64,000 bases of DNA from Hydractinia symbiolongicarpus (GCF_029227915.1 NC_079882.1:27952001-28016000), one strand, 5' to 3'; numbered from the stretch's first letter, positions 1-13,223 are shown. Notes: a model not told the origin generated them from the letters alone. Numbers and translations are program-made.

Positions 1-593
1 TTTTTTTTAAATCAAATTAACTTTATCATTCTTTTTCACGAGTTACTTTCCACAAGCTGGAGAGGCATATAGGTTTCATGAGGTTAGCGCTAAATGAACC
101 TAAAAGAAGTTATAACTCCATAATTAAATAAATTTCTTGTGAACTGAAAATATTTTCCCGCAACTCTGCAATAGATTGGCTACGAATTAAATTTTATCTT
201 TCAATATAGACCTTGTTTAAGTACACGGTTAAAATAAGTGTAATGAAATAAAGTGATTTCATTCGCCGGGTTTTAAAATTACAGGAAATGTGATCATTTC
301 ATTGTAAATTAATGTTATTTTTGTCCGTTTTGTTTAATCCGTTGCGTTAGCGTCTATTAATGAATTTAACAACAAACTATTTTTTAATTAGTACAACAGA
401 ATTGTTTTAAGTGGATACTTTCATCGGGTTAAATATTTAGTCTGATTTAATGGCATTATTTTATCACAATATATTTTATTATTATTTTATCTCATCAAAT
501 CTATTGCTGGTTAACATATTCTTTCATTCGACTTATGCCCTAGTTTTACTTCATCTGCTATTTCTTGTTGGCATGTTAAAAACGTATGTTTAC

Positions 594-3500
594 CTTTTGG
601 CTGAATGTAAATGTTGTAGGGTGGTGCAGCTTTTGTGGCTCCTTGAATATCTGCCGTGATATTAATCTGAACACGAGACGCTGTAAAGTTTATGTTTGAA
701 AAATTATAACTTAATCTTTCTGTAGTGGCGTAGATAGGTGCAAAAAAAAATTTGTGTTTGTGTGTGTAATCCTTTGATGGTTCAACTGTAATCTGAATAA
801 AAGAAAGCACTGCCTTGAAAAAATAAGAATTAACGAATTTCACTCCTTCAGTATATCCTACTTCATCAGGAAAAGAATTTGTTTAGGGAAATAAAACATT
901 TTTAAAAAGTACAAGGTAGCAAAATGTAAAATTGTCACAAAAACTTGTTACAAGAATGTTGAGAGGTCTCAAATGTGTAAACTTGAAATACATACGGAAC
1001 TTTGTAAGGGCACGCAAACAATACCGCGATTTAATATATCAAGTGCATGTCAAAAGTTGTTATTAAGACGAGTACATACACGATATTTGCTGACTGGAAG
1101 AGGATGCGAATGTGGCGCTTTCCAAGTCAATGTGATTGTTGAATTTGATGAGATTCCGTTTATCGCATGCGGTTTTTCCAGAACTGAGAAAGTTGAAAAA
1201 AAAATGGTCTTGCAATAACTTTTAGCTTTATGTATAACAAAAAAGTTATCATGCAGTTAATTTTGCATACCAAATTGACATCCTTTTAACCGAAATCTCA
1301 AGCAGCATGTGCCCTTGTTACATGATGTTGGGATAATACGTAAAAACTTTGTAACGATGTAGGGATTTAACCAGTTCACCGATAATGGAGATATCCGTGC
1401 AGGGACACCAATTAGATTCTAAAAGTATAAATCGTAACAAATGGTAAACTACACGTATGTCATACTACCATTCTTTGTTCGAAGAAAATTTTTTTCTGAT
1501 CTTTTTCTGTAATACAGAGGGGCATAAAATATTTGCAGCAAATACAAATTGGGATACGTCTTCCATATTCTCGTACAATTGTTAGTAACCCTTCTGACTA
1601 TTATTTATACAACTAGAATCTTCGCGAAATTAATACCACCTGTTAACGAACACTTGTGTTACTTTGTTCCAAGGTGCTATAATACACCCTCTTAAATTAA
1701 ATTAGATAAACTCTAAGGAAATACCAATTTTGAAATCATGAAGAAGTCATATTTTATTGATTTATGATTTTTTTTATTTAATGTTACACTTTTAACCTTC
1801 TTTTTTATTGCTAAGTTTATTATTCCCCTTGCAACCTTTGTAAATCCGTAGTAAATGATTTCTATTATCGTGTAATTTTTCGAAACGGTATTCTTAAATA
1901 TGATGCTTTACTGGATTCTCCAGTCATACCGATTTAACTTGAAAAGTGTTGGCAGGATAGCATTTAATTATCGAACAATAAGTGATAAATTATTTCCACA
2001 ATTAATTTAATAAAAATAAATAAATTATTTTGGCCACAACTTACTACGCAAAATCTGTGAAAATCACACCTTTGATTATCACTTTTTACTAAATTGTGTT
2101 ACGGTGTAGCTGACTTTTTGCGCTCGACTTAGTGTTCAATCACAGCAGTAAACCTATTCTCTAAAATAATAGCCGCTGTTTGTTTGTTCAAAATAATTGC
2201 TTGTATGTTTATTCTGACGATATAGACACATATTTAAGAGAGAACGCGTAAACAAACCAATGTTTTGGGCAACTTTCAGCAATTGTTTGATATGAATAAG
2301 ATATTTATTCCATGACGTAAAGTTTTTACGTTTAATTCTATTATAACGGGAAAATAGAATCGATGTAGTACTAAAATATCCTCCCTTTGACTGAGATTTC
2401 TCCCCAAAATGCAGATAAATTTCAAAGAAACACAACCTGAATATATTGATGTGTCGATACACCATATTGAACTTTGTAATTTTTCACCCAGCCATCTCCA
2501 TTTGAGTCTCCTTGCAAAACTATTCCAGAGATTACAACTGTTTCTTTAAATGCAATGTGAATATAATCAGAAGCACCTGTTGCGCACCATGCAGTTGGAC
2601 TGTTAACATCAATATTTGTTACAGTTAAGCCATTACCCCTAGATGTATTCAGATCTGTCAAAGTGTGTGAACATACTAAAGATAAAAATGAAATACGAGT
2701 TTGGTCGAAAGAGTCGCTTCACACATCTTTTTAGAGACAAATAAATTCTTACCTGGATCATAACCATAAATTTCAACTTTCATATTACAACGTGAATTAC
2801 AAGTTATTGTTGCTATTCTCATATGTTTCATTGTCGTAGGCTTTGATAAAGACATAAAAACAGCACCCAAATCTGTATTGTCTGGAGAGTTCTAAAACAT
2901 GCAACAACAAATTTCAGTTATTTAAGGTTCCTGAATGCTTATTAAGTGTTTTTGCGTGGGTTGGAGGGTTGGCGGATTGGTGTGTTAAGAAAATGGAAAG
3001 GAAAGGAAATATAATATGCATATGTTAATATCTGCATGTGACATGTGTGACATTTGTGAGAATGTTATTAAATAAAAAATACAAAATGTTTAATCTGAAA
3101 TGTAGGCATACTTACCTGTGACTGGATAAATGTTTGACTATCATTTGAATACTTCAGATTATATTTCTTGACATATTTTTTTATCCATATTCCAAACGCG
3201 CCTTGCATGGATATACCAGACACAGTTGTTGATTTTTTAAAATCAATCTGTAAATACATTGGATTGCTATCTCTTCTATACATTCCTTCTCCAACATCAA
3301 ATAATCTTGCTGCTGTTGGATTGTTGCCATTACTATGTTGTAACTGTGAGTTCTTTATTATACCACTTGACATGCCAAGCGGTAACAGAATATCTAAATG
3401 AAAATAATAATTAGTAACCACCCTCTTTTTTAAGCATTATAATTATTCAATTTTTTTCGAATTTTGGCCGATATTTCTTGAAATTAAGACAGTACAATTT

Positions 3501-6500
3501 TTTTGGTAAATGTATATACATACCGAAGTTCATAAAAGTCGTTTGTACCCCTTTTTATCTTGCTTTGTTACCCCCACCACTCGTACCAATGATATTTTTC
3601 ATTAAATATACGATAGCCATTTTGGCAAAAAATATTAGAATTGGTGGCTAAATTCGTATTAAGTCCTCCATCATTGCATTGGTCAGAGGCCGAAAGCGCA
3701 TTTGAAATTGTTTTCAATACATTTTACTACCTGGTGTTTCATTAAAATCCTATATTCATTTATGAGTAAGTCTAGCCAGATATTTCCCCATTTTCAGAAG
3801 AACACAAAATCTTCGAAAACAAGCGTATCCAACCTCATCAGAAAATTAAATTAAACCCTAACGTGTTTTTAGTTGTGGAATAGGAAGAGAAAAGACTCTA
3901 AAGCTTTTTCTCCAGGTTACCACTTCAAAAATGCAAGCCTGAAAGTATATGCATTTATGTAATGTCAATATTCGACAAATACTAAAAAGGTTCCTACAAA
4001 ATCTCCTAATTTTCAGTGTCTAACTTTCCCAACGTACTATAATGAATATTCGTAACAACGAAATTGAATGCAGAGTACTAATAAGAAATAATTCTTACCA
4101 TTTTGCAAACATCCATAAAGCTCTATTCGTACACATACAACAGCAGATGGTTCATCATGTAATTTTATACGTGTTGCATACAAACGAACATGGGTAGCTA
4201 TCATCGATGTTGTAAACCAGTTGTACACCACATTGATATTATCAACATTTGCCGTGAAATTCTAAAACATATCGCATGATGTTTTGATTTCTTTCTTAAC
4301 AAGCAATTGGCGTTAGGTCACTATGGCTTTGTTTGTTATAGGAGGTATAAAATTCCGGCGGCAAGTTCAAACTTTTTCTGTGTTACTTGTTAGATTTTTA
4401 TAAAACTTAGAAACACGGTCAGCATATTTTCCAAAAGTTTCGACTCTACTTGTTGATGACGTCACGATTGCAGTGGTATAATTTCTTAACCCTATAATAA
4501 CTGTTTATGAAGACAATACTGGAGAATATTGACCGACGTCAAAGTATTGCCCCACCTTGCGAGGGCAATACGTGACAGAGGTCAATATTCGAAGGTATTG
4601 CGCGAATTAAACAGTTATTATATGGATTATTATCCGGGTACTGCATATTACGACAAAAATATAACATTATAAGCAGGATGTAGGAACCATGTCTTTATGG
4701 AAACTATTCCTATATGGAACGTACATTCGAACTAAAAATATATTTTTTTATATGTCATATCGTGTAATCATTACAGGTTTTTATTGTAGCTACAACATAG
4801 AATTCTTTAAAAAATAAAAATAAGTTTTATTTCTGTATCGCGTTTTTTTACTTTTTTCCGTGTTTATTCACATTTAATGCTACCATACTTAAACTGCTAC
4901 GGTTGCTATTGTAGCGAGCAATACCGTGGAATATTACCCGCTATGACGTAAGTTTTAACCAACCACATTGCGCGATTTTCGAAAATATCGATGTCGTCCT
5001 GTTTTTGAGATAAGATAAGATTTTTTTCGTCCATCTATTGTTTTTGCATCAGAAATACTAGAAATAATTTGTCTAAATTGCTGACTGTCACTTGTATTTT
5101 GTATACTGTTGCAAAGCTTTACCACTATTCACCTTCCAAAAAATTAAGAACCCTTCACTAGTTGTAAAAATCCTAAAGGAGGGCTTCCATCAGTCAATTC
5201 CTGACTTCCTTAAAAGTTGGCGATTTCGACGGACGGAACAGACATCATTATAGATGATAAATATAAGGCGGAAAGGGTATTATTTCACATTTTATCGTAC
5301 ATATGTTGATGAATCTGTGGCAAAACCATGTGTTTAATTAAATATATCTCTTATCTTGGAGGAAATCTCTTGTTAAGAAACCTTTTCAAATTCTGACCTC
5401 AGCATTTAAAAAACACAACTTTTACTAGCCCGCCATTTCCTCGGCTTCTCATAAAAAACATGCAGCATGCATTTGTAATAAACAAGAAATTTTACTATTT
5501 TAAAAACTTTTAACTTATTTCATGTATGTTTTAGATTTGTTATCTATCATTTTCTTCTTGCAATCGATTGTCGATAAGTAGACTTTTTTCAATTTAAAAG
5601 AAGCATTGTAGTATATCCTCCAATCAGCAAATTTTAAAATGAAGTCATGATATTTTTGTTGCTTTATTTTACCTATTAATCTTATTTTGGCTCTGCAACT
5701 TTCAATGTCTGTTATATCCTAGTCATTTTAGAACATTGAAATTTCAATACTCCACCCACGAAGAAAATATTTTGCCGTTAGAGCACGTAAATTTTATTAT
5801 CTAAAATGACCCTTACACATATTTCATTATTTACTCGAAATTCAAGGTTGCTAATTTCTACAAACTGTTGCTATTATCATCAACCTGGCCAAAAGTAAAG
5901 TGTCGCAAAAGAAAGAAATGACATTGTTGCAACACATCACTATTTTCCATTATTGTCTTGAAAAAGTCTTTTGTCCAATAGTCTCCATTGCAACTTTATT
6001 TAAAGCCTAAAGTGTTGAACAAAAGTTAAGCAAGGGTAGCTAGTAGAATCTGGCTGGCTAGCCTTTTTGCTGGGATAGAGAAGAACATCACTGCGCACTG
6101 CGAATACTTTAGTGAGATTATTATTATGTTAGCTATTACATCTATCTTAAGTCCAAATCAACGAAAAAAGGATCAACAATCTGTCATCCAAAAAAATGCT
6201 AAGGTAAAATTTCTTATTTTTTCTCCACAATAATCCTTCACTAAAACATTTCTCAGCTTTGTCCACAATAAAGCATCTTAAACTTGTTTAGTTAAAAATT
6301 TCTATATTTATGACAGGCATATTAGGCAAAATACTGGTTTTCTTCTACTAAAATTAGTCAATTTTCATCATCGTCAAAAATAGTTCCTGTAAATGATTTA
6401 TTCTATTGAGATAAAAAATTTTAACATTTGAGTGAATCTTTTTTAAATTATTTTTAAAGGGTATTTATTAGGGAGAAAAAAGATGGTGAAACATACAAGA

Positions 6501-9500
6501 CTTGACTCATTCGCGGAAATAACATAATACTTTTTTTAACGTTATTCCCAAAAATTAATTCATGTGTAACATTTGCAGCCCCTTGATTTGCGATAATTTA
6601 TTCTTGCAAAATAATGAAAAGAAATTTATGCAAATTCAGAGTTTTTTCTTAAAAAAAATCATCCATTAGAAGAATCCATTAGAAGAAGTTCCGCATACTG
6701 CGTATTTACAATGTAAGTCAGAATGAAAATTAAAAACTTCTAAGATACAAACATTTATAAAACGGCTGGCAGAAAATCTTCTAGACAAATTTTAAAGGCA
6801 TAACATAGGCATCGCGCAGGAAGTGAGTTTACTCTACGGGTACTTTCTGTGTAAACATTCAACTATACCCGAAAAGTATCACGTTTTGAAAAGCCTATTG
6901 TGTAACAAATTAATTTAAATAGATAAAAAGTTGATGTTGTGAATCTGTTGTTCCCCTCATTCAAGTACATGACAACATGATCATATTTATTTTAGTTTAG
7001 AGAAACGGAGATGTGAAGAAAAACGAAATTGCGGACCACAGCTGGAGCAAAAGTCATCAGTTTAATGAGAAGAAAATCATTGACAGAGAATCCAGAACAA
7101 CGGGTAGGAAGATTAAAGAAATCATCAACAGTGTAGCACGTAACAAACACATAAACAGCATCTCGTATCAACTTCCTGAGATTTGGTTACCAGCACTACA
7201 AAACAAGTAGTTAGTTACCTGCATCTAGGTCCGAAAATGTTAATTACCGTAATTAACTGTAATTATCAGCTCGTTTCTGATTGGTTAATTTTTATGAATT
7301 TCGATCCTCTACAATTAAATAAATACATGCTCAACATCATTTTACTTTACCCGATGATGGGAGAAGGATCTCCCGAAACGTCGCCTACTAAACTATCATG
7401 TTCAAGAAATGATAAACTTTCCACAGTAATCATATTTAGTATTTAACAATTCTACACATTTTTTCTGCCAATATATGGATGAGTCTCAAATATATTATCT
7501 AATAGTATTTAATTTTTGTCATCATTAACCCTATTCAGGCCGGGAGGGCCAAAATGCCCTACCTGGCATACTTTGGTTCATAACTCTGGAACCATGAATG
7601 GTATTACCCTGAAACTCCTAGTAGCTGAATTTTTATCATCAGAAATATAGAAAAAAAAAACTCCAAAAATGTGCAGCAGGTGGTGTGCCACGCCCACTTT
7701 GAAAAGCACTGTTCCAATTATTTTTAGCATTTTGGTATATGGATATTATATTGGACTGTAAAAATTTAGGTTGATATGTCTAAAGTTGTTCAAATAACTT
7801 GCGCCCTTCGCTTTTACCGCTCTTTGACGCCCGTGGGCGTTATTTTTATTTTTAGGGAACGTCCACTTACCCCCTTTTCTCAAAATTTTATGTTAAAGCC
7901 AATGGCCTTTGATCTTAATACTTTTACTTTTTTAACGATAGCTATTATTATTGTTTCGTCCCTGTCCTAGTCAAAGCTAGTGATGTAACCAACAGTTTAA
8001 GGTGGTTTACCAAGAAAAAATGTCCAAATTTCAAGAATTTTCTTTTACCTGTTTTCTGACAGCAAGTTCATCTTAGAATGCCGTGGCAAGTAGTGCTTAT
8101 GCCAAATTTAGGTTTTTATTGCGCAATCTGGCACTTTTCCAACCAACCGTAAATACAAGCGCATAGCAACGCCAATATAAACCATTTTTGCATTTTTAGA
8201 CAGCTTTCTGGCTTCTCCTTCGATGTTTAATGCTTTGCGATACCTAGATGATACTTTAGGACTTCCTAAGACTATATATAACAGTTATGAATATTAAATA
8301 TGGTGTTACACACGCAGTCAGAAAGTTGTCTTAACAATGCACCCTCCGAAGTAAACTCGTCATCAATTAGACTTAAGGTCTTAGATATTTGGTGCTCTTC
8401 AGGTCGAAGTAGTGCTGCCGTACACCTTTTGTTGATCCACAGGTCAAGAATGTCCATAAAATAATCTTTAAACAAGTTTTTTGCCGTTTAAGTTTGGAAT
8501 CCACGCGAAACAATAATTCTGGCGATCGAAGCACACACTCTTTACAATTCCTTCTGTCGATGCAGGCATTAGTATTACCTAGTGCTTAAATAAAACTATC
8601 AGTTATTTTGTCCAGTTTCGCCTTGTTTTAACCTTTCTTTCGTCCAAGAAATGCCGCATCAGTTGCATGGAAGACGAGTCATCCTCACAAAAATGCGTAT
8701 CACTCAGTCACTACACGTGACTACACGTGAGAAACATACGCAGCTAAAAAGGCGCTTGAAATACCCCATGTTATTCAGTTATTTGGTTTAGCGTCGAGCA
8801 GCAATCAAGCAATTAAATTTTGTCGTACTGTCGCGTACTATAATATCCTCATTAAGTAACTTTACAAATAACAATTCTCTGCGATAAAGTTTTTTTCTTG
8901 GTATATCACCTTAACATAAAGGGTCATTATAAAAAAGAGGTGTATCGTCTTTTGATTTTAAAATTCATGGGAATTCGCTCGATGCAACTCGCAGGTAATA
9001 TTTTGGCTCACAGATGACAAACATCATAACATAGAAAAACTTTATAAATAAAGTGCTAACTCCAGAATTCCAAAATATCTTTGTGTATGATGAGACAACA
9101 AAATCGCTTGGTGCATAAGCGCCTCCGAAATGACTATAGAGGTTAAGATACTAAGATAGTTATTTCTGATCTTTACATAAGACCTAAATTTTTTAATCTG
9201 AACTATTGATCGTCGTTGTGTTGTCTAGTTTTTAGAAGATGTTGATTTAACGATGATTTATTTAACCCTATACGCTCAGGCGGTTTTGATACACATTATG
9301 ACTGTGGGCAGAAAGAGGAAAGCATAATCCTTCGGGTTCTAGAGTTTGTGAAAACCAAATAAAAGTTATAACATATTTTCTGGCTTTTACAAAATAGCAA
9401 AAATAAAAAACTTACCTTTCCATTTTGAAAACGATTCCAATCATTTCCATTAATTGAGAACTTCAGTCTAAATTTTTCTATAAAATTATTGGTCACCAGA

Positions 9501-12500
9501 GGATCACCTTGTGTAGCAATTCCATTAATTATTGTCTGCTCGTTAAAACTAACCTAAAAGAAATGAATAAGTCGCCAAATAATTTCCGCTAAACTGACGA
9601 TTTTCACTCAATCGCGAAAATAATTAGCGCAAAAATTAAACATTTTCATGATATTTTCTTGCACTTGATGGGTTGATACAGAGAAGAAACAATTTAAAAA
9701 ATGCAAAAATGTCGCTGATTTTTCTAAAGAATATATTATAAATATATTCTGTTCAAAAGGGTTGCGCCGCAGCTTTTTTTCCGACCCGTGTCGCATGTTC
9801 AACCTGCCCGCATAAATATTTGCAAAAACAATCCGCTTCTTTTCGCGAATCTTTAAATTGAAAAATTTTCGCGAGATAAACTTTCGCGATTTGTGATTTT
9901 GAACTTATTTTTTATGTTCTTTTAAAAATATATTTCTTATGATAGAAAAAAGAAAAGAAGTGTTTTTAACGATTTAATTTCTTTCTTATGGTATGTAAAA
10001 ATTTCTATTTAGAAGTTGGGTTCATCGTTAAAATCACAAAACAGATCAAACACATTTTTTAGGCTCGTCTTCTTCCGGTTCCCACGCATTGTCGTCATCT
10101 TCTTCTTCGCCACCAACTGGAATATCGTTACATGCAGCTACAGTAGACTCCCGGTTATTCGAACCTGCACTTATTCGAATAATTCGGTTATTCGAAGTGA
10201 GATGGCGTTCCCCTTGGATCTGCTTACCCAACTCAGGCAAAAACACTCTCGGTTATTCGAACTTCAGTTATTCGAATAATTCGGTTATTCGAAGTGATTT
10301 TTATTCCCCTTGAGGCCAATTATAGGCTAAGTCACCCTCAGTTATTCGAATTTTTCTTATTGGGAGATCGTCGAGTGAGAACATTGATTTTCTGCGATTA
10401 AAACACTTTTTTTCTTCAAAAAATCAGGTTTCAATATTCATGGCTATTTACACTCTTCAAGCAATTTCTTCAAAAGTTCAATATTCTCCTTCGGTCCAGA
10501 GAATTTCTGTCAGTACAAAGCTCAAAAGAAGGCCTAGATGGATTCTGAAATCTTTACCGATTATGTGAAAAAACTCGATGTTAAATTTGAAACTGCGGGT
10601 CGAAAGATTGTCTTGATAATTGACAATTGCCCAGCTCATCCAGAAGTCACTGGTCTTAAAGCAGTAGAATTAGTTTTTCTACCACCAAATACAACGTCTA
10701 AGACCCAGCCCATGGATCAAGGTGTAATCCGAGCATTGAAGGCATATTACCGGTCAAATCTTGTGAAACGTCAAATAAAGTTCATTGACGGCGGTAAAGA
10801 GGTCCCTAAAATTAACATTCTTGAAGGTATGCAAATCTTGGTCAAATCATGGGACGCTGTTTCAAAAGACACCGTTAAAAACTGTTTTAAGAAGGCAGGC
10901 ATCTCAAAAGAAGCACAGATCACGAGTCTCAATGATGCTGATGACCCATTTAAATCTCTTTCTGACAGAATAAGCGAGTTGAAAAAAAGAGAAGTTGACG
11001 GCGACATCTTTAACGCAGATGATTTTGTGGATATTGATTTTGAGGTATGCACGAGTAAATCAATTGAATTGACTGATGAGGAAATCGTGGAAATCGTACT
11101 TAATGAGGACAAAGATCAAAACGCGCCGAATCTCGAAGATGACGATGATGATGAAATTGAGGCACATGACATCCCCCCGAAGAAGCCAAAGCAGTCAGAG
11201 TTGGAAGAGGCCTTAGAATTGTTGATGATGGTCTTTGTTTGACGAGAATGGTCTTGAAATCAGAAAGCAGTTAAACATGATAACACGTACATGTCAAAAA
11301 CACTACATCAATAGTAAAAAACAATGTAGCATTAAAGATTTTTTTAAGAGTTGACCTCCTTGTATTTACTAGATACATTTTCTTTATAACTTTCATATTT
11401 TAAAACCTGTTAACAATTTGTTCAAATTTATTCTTTCTTCAAAAAGTAAAAATTCTTTGTGTTTACACGCTCAACTGAACCACAATGCCTCAATTACTTA
11501 AGAAAAGTCCATCCCATTAAGGTTAAGTTGAAAATCTGGCGGGAAAACGAATTTTTCAGTTATTCGAACTCCCGGTTATTCGAAGTAAATTCTTATCCCC
11601 CTTGAGGCTTCGAATAACCGGGAGTCTACTGTATTACTTTTGCGCCAGACTTATATGCCAGATAGTCATGTAGTAATAAAAAATTAATCACATTGTTGTG
11701 GATATTATTAAATTACCAATGTTATAAAGAGCAAATGCAATGAAACGCAATGTACATGCGCTGCCATATTCTTCCCAGGAGACTGACGGAAAAAGGATTT
11801 ACTAGCACACAAATTACAGCAGTGCAAAGAAACCAGGATATCGAATCGTGTTTAAACGTTTGGAAGCTGTGGCGTTGAAGTTTAAAAGTTTCTATTTGAT
11901 GAACTTTTAGTCTTCTTTAAGCTTTGTATATTTATATGTGTTTATATGTTTTCACATAGTTAACCATACCACCACGTTTTCTAGCTATGTATAAACCTTA
12001 AACCAACTAATTTCAGTATTTTGACACAAATGTGGTTTTTCAAGGAGTACCCTAAAGCCAGTGAACCAGCTAGATTACTAGCTTTATTTTTTGCTATTCT
12101 CTTATATTTTTTATTTAGTTTAATTTTTATCCAAGCCAATATTATTTCCCTTCACTGATCTGATTTTACTAAACTGCAACTGGTGTTGTGGTTGCTGTTA
12201 GCTACCATTGGCTGAAGAGTCAAAGTAGCAAATTACAGTTGGCTGCAAGAAAATGATCTTTCTTGTGCTAAATGCGGTTACATAGCTACATCCTTCATGA
12301 TATTATAAACTTTGGCAAAAGTTCAAAATTTATTGATTTAATACGACAAAAGACTCGATTAAGACTTGATAGTTGGTGTTTACTTTTTACTACCATAAAT
12401 TTCAAATTAGCCTTAGCTGAATTTTTTTCGGTCTGTTTGCATTAAATATTATACCACAAATATTAATTTCATTCTTGACAATACCTGAAGCCATTCTGAT

Positions 12501-13223
12501 TTATAATCTCCAGCAACCGTCCCAGCACGACTACACCATACACTTGAAGAGTAAAGTCGTCCACGTGATGGCAGGTAATTACGATACATGGAGCTATTTG
12601 ATATTTGATCAGAAGTAATCAATCCATTTGCCATTCCAAGAGGAGTGCGATCTGTACAAGCTGTTTAAAAATAAAATCTTATTATCTTATTTTGTGGTAG
12701 ACAAGTTCGATCCTAAATTAGGCATGCCAATAATGTTTTAAAATGGGTTTAAATTTTGATCAGGAATTACAATTCGAAGATGTACTAGCAATTATAAGCC
12801 GACCAATACAAAAAAAGCTTTTAATATGCCTGACTACAGCATGTCTTAATAAAAACTCATTCCATGGGTATTGTCCCCTATTTATTAATAAACTTTAATT
12901 TCTCGCGTGTTACTGATGCACAATCTTGATTCTTGTTGTGCAGTGTGTACAAAGAATCCTCTCATAAAACTTAAATCTCTTTTAACGATGAAATTTGAAT
13001 ACTTTATAATAAATTTATTTTCTATAAAGGAATAAAGTGAAAAGTCTTAAGCAAATTTGATAAAGATGATATCAATGTGATATTTTCTTTGCAGTGGTGA
13101 CAAAAGTAGAGGTGACAAAAACAAATTAGATACTAGCTATATTACGGTACTTAAAAAGTAGCACTTACCATTTAGTACAGGTAAAATGCAGTACCAACAT
13201 ACAATAGAAAAAAGACACGCCAT
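594..13223 (-). CDS. Secreted protein with three tandem F5/8C (discoidin) domains, eight exons, probably continuing past the left edge
   Basis: Reconstructed exons, in transcription order: 13169-13223, 12485-12660, 9416-9553, 4099-4261, 3116-3393, 2753-2891, 2437-2675, 594-792. All have GT/AG borders and compatible phases. Exon 1 gives an 18-residue signal peptide (MACLFSIVCWYCILPVLN). Domain 1 (exons 2-4) opens with CTDRTPLGMANGLI and closes with RIELYGC, the discoidin start and end. Domain 2 (exons 5-6) has LPLGMSSGII and YLQIDFKK and ends in EIYGYDP. Domain 3 (exon 7 and, less surely, exon 8) has NGLTVTNIDVNSPTAWC and SGIVLQGD. Each domain begins and ends in phase 1, so the domains are duplicable modules. 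The joined exons encode about 462 residues. Discoidin domains bind glycans, lipids or matrix proteins outside the cell; the ligand here is unknown. No stop follows exon 8, so more exons may lie to the left. The 5-kb introns are full of transposable elements. Domain 1 uses three exons where domain 2 uses two. Confidence 0.85.
973..1218 (+). other. Possible NTR-like (netrin/TIMP) exon or gene fragment
   Basis: An 81-codon open frame on plus, inside an intron of the minus-strand discoidin gene. The segment SSACQKLLLRRVHTRYLLTG followed by RGCECGAFQVNVIVEFDEI resembles the second half of an NTR module, where a cysteine pair precedes a K/R-x-YLL-x-G strand and then a beta strand. The first half of such a domain is not seen nearby, no splice sites were established, and an ATG at 973 plus a TAA at the end prove little. 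It may be a chance frame. Confidence 0.25.
4492..4623. repeat. Foldback (MITE-like) inverted repeat
   Basis: Two arms of about 60 bases face each other around position 4557. The left arm starts ATAATAACTGTTTA and the right arm ends TAAACAGTTATTAT. Inner blocks CAATA, GAATATTGACC and GTATTGCCC also pair with mismatches. Related GCAATACC/GAATATT words recur near 4918-4945, so the element may be larger than the hairpin. It lies in the intron between exons 3 and 4 of the discoidin gene. Confidence 0.6.
4624..7012. other. Intronic AT-rich DNA, no gene recognised
   Basis: Part of the long intron between discoidin exons 3 and 4. Frames are short and closed on both strands, and no known domain or clear repeat border was found apart from words related to the neighbouring foldback. 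Confidence 0.5.
7013..7446 (+). mobile_element. Penelope-like retroelement fragment (C-terminal tail of GIY-YIG endonuclease)
   Basis: The frame opening at a GTG at 7013 carries IADHSWSKSHQFNEKKIIDR, then RKIKEIINS and SYQLPEIWLP. This is the pattern found at the end of cnidarian Penelope-like ORFs: an H-x-W/H-x-x-H helix, a D-R-E-S strand and a K-I-K-E helix, after the catalytic GIY-YIG core. Downstream, a second frame has a PMMGEGSPETSPTKLS stretch seen in the 3' parts of such elements. Reverse transcriptase and the GIY-YIG motif are absent, so this is a 5'-truncated dead copy within a discoidin intron. Confidence 0.55.
7447..9415. other. Intronic DNA with degenerate interspersed repeats
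   Basis: No coding exon recognised. At 7527 a block reading TTAACCCTATTCAGGCC begins a region with satellite-like text; similar ends recur at 9262, and inverted at about 20.83 and 37.83 kb. A 67-codon minus frame at 8272-8475 matches no family I know. Confidence 0.4.
10141..11631 (+). mobile_element. Internally deleted pogo/Tigger-type DNA transposon
   Basis: Perfect 23-bp terminal inverted repeats start CAGTAGACTCCCGGTTATTC at 10141 and end at 11631. Both sides are flanked by TA (10139-10140 and 11632-11633), the target duplication of Tc1/mariner-superfamily elements. Many subterminal TTATTCGAA words are present. The 1491-bp copy keeps only the 3' part of its transposase gene. It sits in the intron between discoidin exons 2 and 3. 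Confidence 0.9.
10538..11242 (+). pseudogene. Truncated Tigger/pogo transposase (DDE_1 C-terminal part)
   Basis: The 234-codon frame holds VLIIDNCPAHP, the second catalytic aspartate region, and PPNTTSKTQPMDQGVIRALK, which carries the third aspartate, as in DDE_1 transposases of the Tigger/Jerky group. The acidic C-terminus (DDDDDEIEAHD) is also typical. The CENP-B-like helix-turn-helix half and the first catalytic aspartate are missing, since full proteins have roughly 450-550 residues. The ATG at 10538 is therefore an internal methionine. No function is expected from this copy, though its intact repeats could be moved by a related transposase. Confidence 0.85.

Noticed and set aside
2154-2465. 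103-codon minus frame overlapping discoidin exon 7
   Set aside because: It is in another reading frame from the discoidin exon and has no domain; it is a shadow of that exon and intron sequence.
10046-10313. Short frames on both strands at the left end of the Tigger element
   Set aside because: They consist of repeated TTATTCGAA terminal sequence and show no transposase similarity.
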